DNA of 5,034 nt from CAIVND01 sp035532075 (lineage in GTDB: Bacteria; Actinomycetota; Acidimicrobiia; Acidimicrobiales; Bog-793). The stretch covers positions 1 to 5,034 of the forward strand of contig DATKRV010000031.1 in the NCBI GenBank assembly GCA_035532075.1, given 5' to 3'. Made by a program: the position numbers and the translations under genes. Positions 2,292-5,034 of the stretch are shown here, one piece after another; position 1 is the stretch's first letter, and the number at the start of each line of letters is the position of its first letter. The notes below the pieces were generated by a model that saw only the letters and a program-made list of their open reading frames with translations, did no database searches and had not been told where the DNA came from.

Positions 2292-5034
2292 CTATATCCC
2301 AAGCTCCGGCCCACGTACTTGCCGCGACCGATCGATTGGCTGCTCAGGTTCACTTGTGTATTGAGGATCTGGTCGACGAGCCTGGCGGTCCTGGGATTCA
2401 CGCGCATCTCGATCGCATGCCGCGGTAGGGGCGCGCACAGCTTCGGCGGTTTTTGATTGTGGCGAACACGAGACAACATAGTGCTCAGTTGCGTTATGAA
2501 TGCTCTGTGCTCCGCGCTCTATCCTTTGTGACCGCCTTTGCTCCATCATCCGAGAAGAGAGTTGTACGCCCAACTCCTTTGCCCACCTGACCTCGTCGGG
2601 ATGTCCGCCGAGCCATTCCTCGCGCGTCCTCTGTGCATCTTGGAACACGGCAAGCTCACGAGCAGCATCAAGGTTTTCGTTGAGTCGGCTCCGGGCAGAT
2701 TCATGTTCGCGAAGAGTTTTTCGTTTTTCTGCCTGAGCCTCGCGAAGCAGTCGTCCCGCAACGATGCGTGCGTTGTCTGACTCGATACGGGCATCGACGC
2801 CACGGTGACCGGGGAGTTTTGCCCGCAGTGGCGTGTGTTCACACTCACTGACCCGCTCTTCGGCCTGTCGACGATGCTGTTCTGCAATCTGGGCAGCTTG
2901 TGCGGCATCATCGAGTCTCGCCCTCGCGGCTTCGACATCCGCGCGAGGCGTGAGGTTAGCGATCTCCTTGGAGTGATCGGGACCCGCCTCACGATCGATC
3001 ATCTGTCGGGCCTCCTCCGCGAGTTCCCGGAGGAGAACAACATCGTCATAACGGACGAAGTTCGACCGCATGACATCATGCGATGAACGGTCCTGGCCCT
3101 CTCGACGCATCACCCCGGCGAGGAGTTCAATGGCGCTGACAGATGGCCGCTGTTCATGGTTATCAATCGCAACGTCCGTCGAGACCACGAGCGCATGATT
3201 CTTTTCTCGTCCACGGCTCATTGCGACATAGAGCTGTGGGGCGGTCATCTGCTCATCAACGATGACAACTGCACGGTCCGTGGTCATTCCCTGTGCCTTG
3301 TGAATGGTGAGCGCGTAACCGAGTGCGACGTGGTCTCTGACGTAATCCGCGGGAAGGATGATCGTGTTCGTGGATCTGTTGGCAGGTGATTCACCCCGAA
3401 TCGACTCCACACGGAGTGATCCGTCGTCGCCATAGTTCACAACACGCCATCGGTCGCCATTTCGCACGAAGTCCTCAGGGCCCGGGCGCAAGCGCCGGTC
3501 ATTTCGCAGCGTCACGATCTCATCGCCAATTCCCGCGGTTCCGCTCTGGATCTTCACACCATGTGGGCTGACCTCACCGCGTGCTATGCGGTCCGCTCGA
3601 CATCGCAGGGCAAGTTCACGGGCGGTCTCGTTGTCACCGGCCATGACAACGATCGACGTTCCCTCGTCACGTGCGCCTCGCCAGTGTCGGAATGCCGCGT
3701 CGAGCATCTGTTCTTTGCTGCCCTCTGCGATCCGACCGTGGCGGAGATAGACGGGGAGGATGCGGTGGTCGCGTGCACGAAGGCGAAGTGAAGCTTGGGC
3801 CTCCCAGGCGTGGTTGAAGCGATGGATCGTCTCAAGTTCATTACCACCATGATCACCAACGAGCGTGCGAAAGACTCCTCCGGGACCGACCGCGCCGAGC
3901 TGGTGGGGATCACCGACGAGAACAAGCTTGGCGTCTGCTCTTCTCACCACCTCGACGAGCCGGGCGAGGTCATCGGTGCGTGCCATGCCTGCCTCGTCGA
4001 GGATCACAATGGAACGATGGTGGAGGGATGGACCATCTGGCCCTGTCAATGATTGGTGGTCGGCCTCCAAGAGGAACTTCGCAAGGGTCTCTGCACGCAG
4101 TCCTGCCTCTTCGGACAACACCGAGGCCGCCATCGCAGAGGGCGCGAGGCCAAGCGTTTGATATCCAGCCATCTCCCAGGCATCCCGCGCGTTATTCAGC
4201 GCCCGGGACTTTCCTGCCCCTGCCGGTCCGACGAGGATCGCAACCCGTTCACCTCCGGTGAGAAGACCCCGGACTGCCCTTCGCTGGTCTTCACCGAGGG
4301 AGGATTGATTCAGGGTTGCATCGACAATGTGCTCTTTGACGATGCCAACACCGGCACGTTTTCCCTTGGCCACGGCTTCGAGGATGGCTGCCTCGCGTTG
4401 AAGGGTGACCTTGGTCGAAAAGCGCGTTGCTCCATGGCGCTCGATCGCCGACATGCCGTCTTTACGGCGAAGCGATGCCGGAGGGATGGCTGGCAGCGGC
4501 GCGGCAAGGGAGACGACCCGTGGATCACGGAGGACTTTCGTCGCGAGTGATTCGATGCGCGATCGCATGGATTTTGCGTCATTCGCGCTGACGATCGTGG
4601 TGAGCACCTCGACGGCGTCTGCGCGCCCAAAGGTCGCTGATGAGTCCTGGAGGCGGGCGATCGCCTCCGTGATGAGTCCGGTATCTAATTGCCGACTGGC
4701 GATGCGCTGGTTGACGACATTCATCACCTTGCCGGTGACCTCACCGAGCCAAGTCGCTGGATCGTGGCCAAAGGCAATCGCCTCTTGTTGCCATCGCTCA
4801 CGAAGTTCACCTGTCGTCGTGTCCGCGTCGATCTTCGGGGTGCGGGTGCGATAGGCGGCGAGCTGGAAGATGTCAGCACGTTCATTTGGCGTCATTGACC
4901 TTCCGAGATCTGCCTCTCCCTCGGCAATGAGTTCATCTGCCCATTGCTTGAGCTCTTTGCGACGCGCTGACCACGCGTCCGCGAGGCCAACCGGCACGCC
5001 CTCGATCTCGGCGATGCCGTTGTCGTCCACCTTT
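2292..5034 (-). CDS. mobF: MobF (TrwC/TraI-type) conjugative relaxase, helicase and C-terminal part (5' partial)
   Basis: At least 913 codons, stop TAG at 2294-2292. The frame is open at the right edge. GTG at 5030 is probably an internal valine, since the following GIAEIEGVP is a typical segment after the relaxase domain. Numbering from that codon: Q-like motif SLGEDQRRAV (244-253), Walker A GPAGAGKS (268-275), motif Ia/Ib LAPSAMAA (295-302), Walker B VILDEAGM (342-349), motif III GDPHQLGAVGPGG (373-385), motif IV IHRF (402-405), VRNGDRWRVV (522-531), UvrD_C_2-like ALTIHKAQG (573-581), and motif VI LYVAMSRGRE (600-609). These form a complete RecD/TraI-type SF1 helicase, which in this family unwinds plasmid DNA 5'-3' while the N-terminal relaxase nicks oriT and stays bound to the 5' end. 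The relaxase domain (3-His, catalytic Tyr) must lie beyond 5034. Residues about 697-800 are charged, alanine/arginine/glutamate-rich and probably coiled coil; about 850-912 look disordered. The gene is GC-rich (4201-4260 is 42/60 GC) and shows no internal stop. Confidence 0.93.
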   Translation of the reverse strand, partial: KVDDNGIAEIEGVPVGLADAWSARRKELKQWADELIAEGEADLGRSMTPNERADIFQLAAYRTRTPKIDADTTTGELRERWQQEAIAFGHDPATWLGEVTGKVMNVVNQRIASRQLDTGLITEAIARLQDSSATFGRADAVEVLTTIVSANDAKSMRSRIESLATKVLRDPRVVSLAAPLPAIPPASLRRKDGMSAIERHGATRFSTKVTLQREAAILEAVAKGKRAGVGIVKEHIVDATLNQSSLGEDQRRAVRGLLTGGERVAILVGPAGAGKSRALNNARDAWEMAGYQTLGLAPSAMAASVLSEEAGLRAETLAKFLLEADHQSLTGPDGPSLHHRSIVILDEAGMARTDDLARLVEVVRRADAKLVLVGDPHQLGAVGPGGVFRTLVGDHGGNELETIHRFNHAWEAQASLRLRARDHRILPVYLRHGRIAEGSKEQMLDAAFRHWRGARDEGTSIVVMAGDNETARELALRCRADRIARGEVSPHGVKIQSGTAGIGDEIVTLRNDRRLRPGPEDFVRNGDRWRVVNYGDDGSLRVESIRGESPANRSTNTIILPADYVRDHVALGYALTIHKAQGMTTDRAVVIVDEQMTAPQLYVAMSRGREKNHALVVSTDVAIDNHEQRPSVSAIELLAGVMRREGQDRSSHDVMRSNFVRYDDVVLLRELAEEARQMIDREAGPDHSKEIANLTPRADVEAARARLDDAAQAAQIAEQHRRQAEERVSECEHTPLRAKLPGHRGVDARIESDNARIVAGRLLREAQAEKRKTLREHESARSRLNENLDAARELAVFQDAQRTREEWLGGHPDEVRWAKELGVQLSSRMMEQRRSQRIERGAQSIHNATEHYVVSCSPQSKTAEAVRAPTAACDRDARESQDRQARRPDPQYTSEPEQPIDRSRQVRGPELGI

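Noticed and set aside
2500..4898. Many plus- and minus-strand frames overlapping the relaxase
   Set aside because: They are shadows of a long high-GC gene whose own frame contains every helicase motif in order; none shows a domain of its own.
5028..5030. GTG as the true start of the relaxase
   Set aside because: The frame continues to the window edge, and the following GIAEIEGVP segment normally comes after the N-terminal relaxase domain, so this is an internal valine.
1..5034. CRISPR array, tRNA or rRNA gene, insertion sequence
   Set aside because: No regularly spaced repeats, no cloverleaf or rRNA sequence, and no transposase or paired terminal repeats were found on reading both strands.

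Overview
The window looks like part of a mobile or accessory region from a high-GC Gram-positive (actinobacterial) host. The evidence is the minus-strand gene that fills its right half. It is the helicase portion of a MobF (TrwC/TraI-class) conjugative relaxase, with the sequence style and high GC of actinobacterial relaxases. No genus can be named from this sequence.

Layout, left to right. (1) Bases 1-430, plus strand: the 3' end of a gene running in from the left edge, most likely the C-terminal part of a DNA modification methylase. It is much more AT-rich than the relaxase and carries a striking 30-bp dyad at 257-286 (14-bp perfect arms, 2-bp centre). (2) 431-853: a 423-bp gap with no convincing gene but several inverted repeats, ending in the ribosome binding site of the next gene. 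(3) 854-1819, plus strand: a complete 321-residue protein with an N-terminal AbiTii-like domain, a module associated with abortive infection and phage defence. (4) 1820-2291: a 472-bp stretch between convergent genes. It holds a hairpin that could terminate transcription in both directions. On the minus strand it also has two very short ORFs that overlap by one base (TAATG). The downstream one ends in a CPSCG zinc-knuckle-like motif and contains an in-frame 15-bp tandem duplication. (5) 2292-5034, minus strand: the relaxase/helicase, open at the right edge, with all main superfamily 1 helicase motifs intact and a coiled-coil-rich tail.

How the parts may fit together (inference): the right half mobilises the element, while the left half looks like imported cargo, a DNA methylase followed by an AbiTii-type protein, typical of defence cargo on conjugative elements. 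The methylase and AbiTii genes point the same way but lie 423 bp apart, so they are not an obvious tight operon. The relaxase converges on them. The least explained pieces are the 30-bp palindrome inside the methylase reading frame and the pair of small coupled ORFs downstream of the relaxase.
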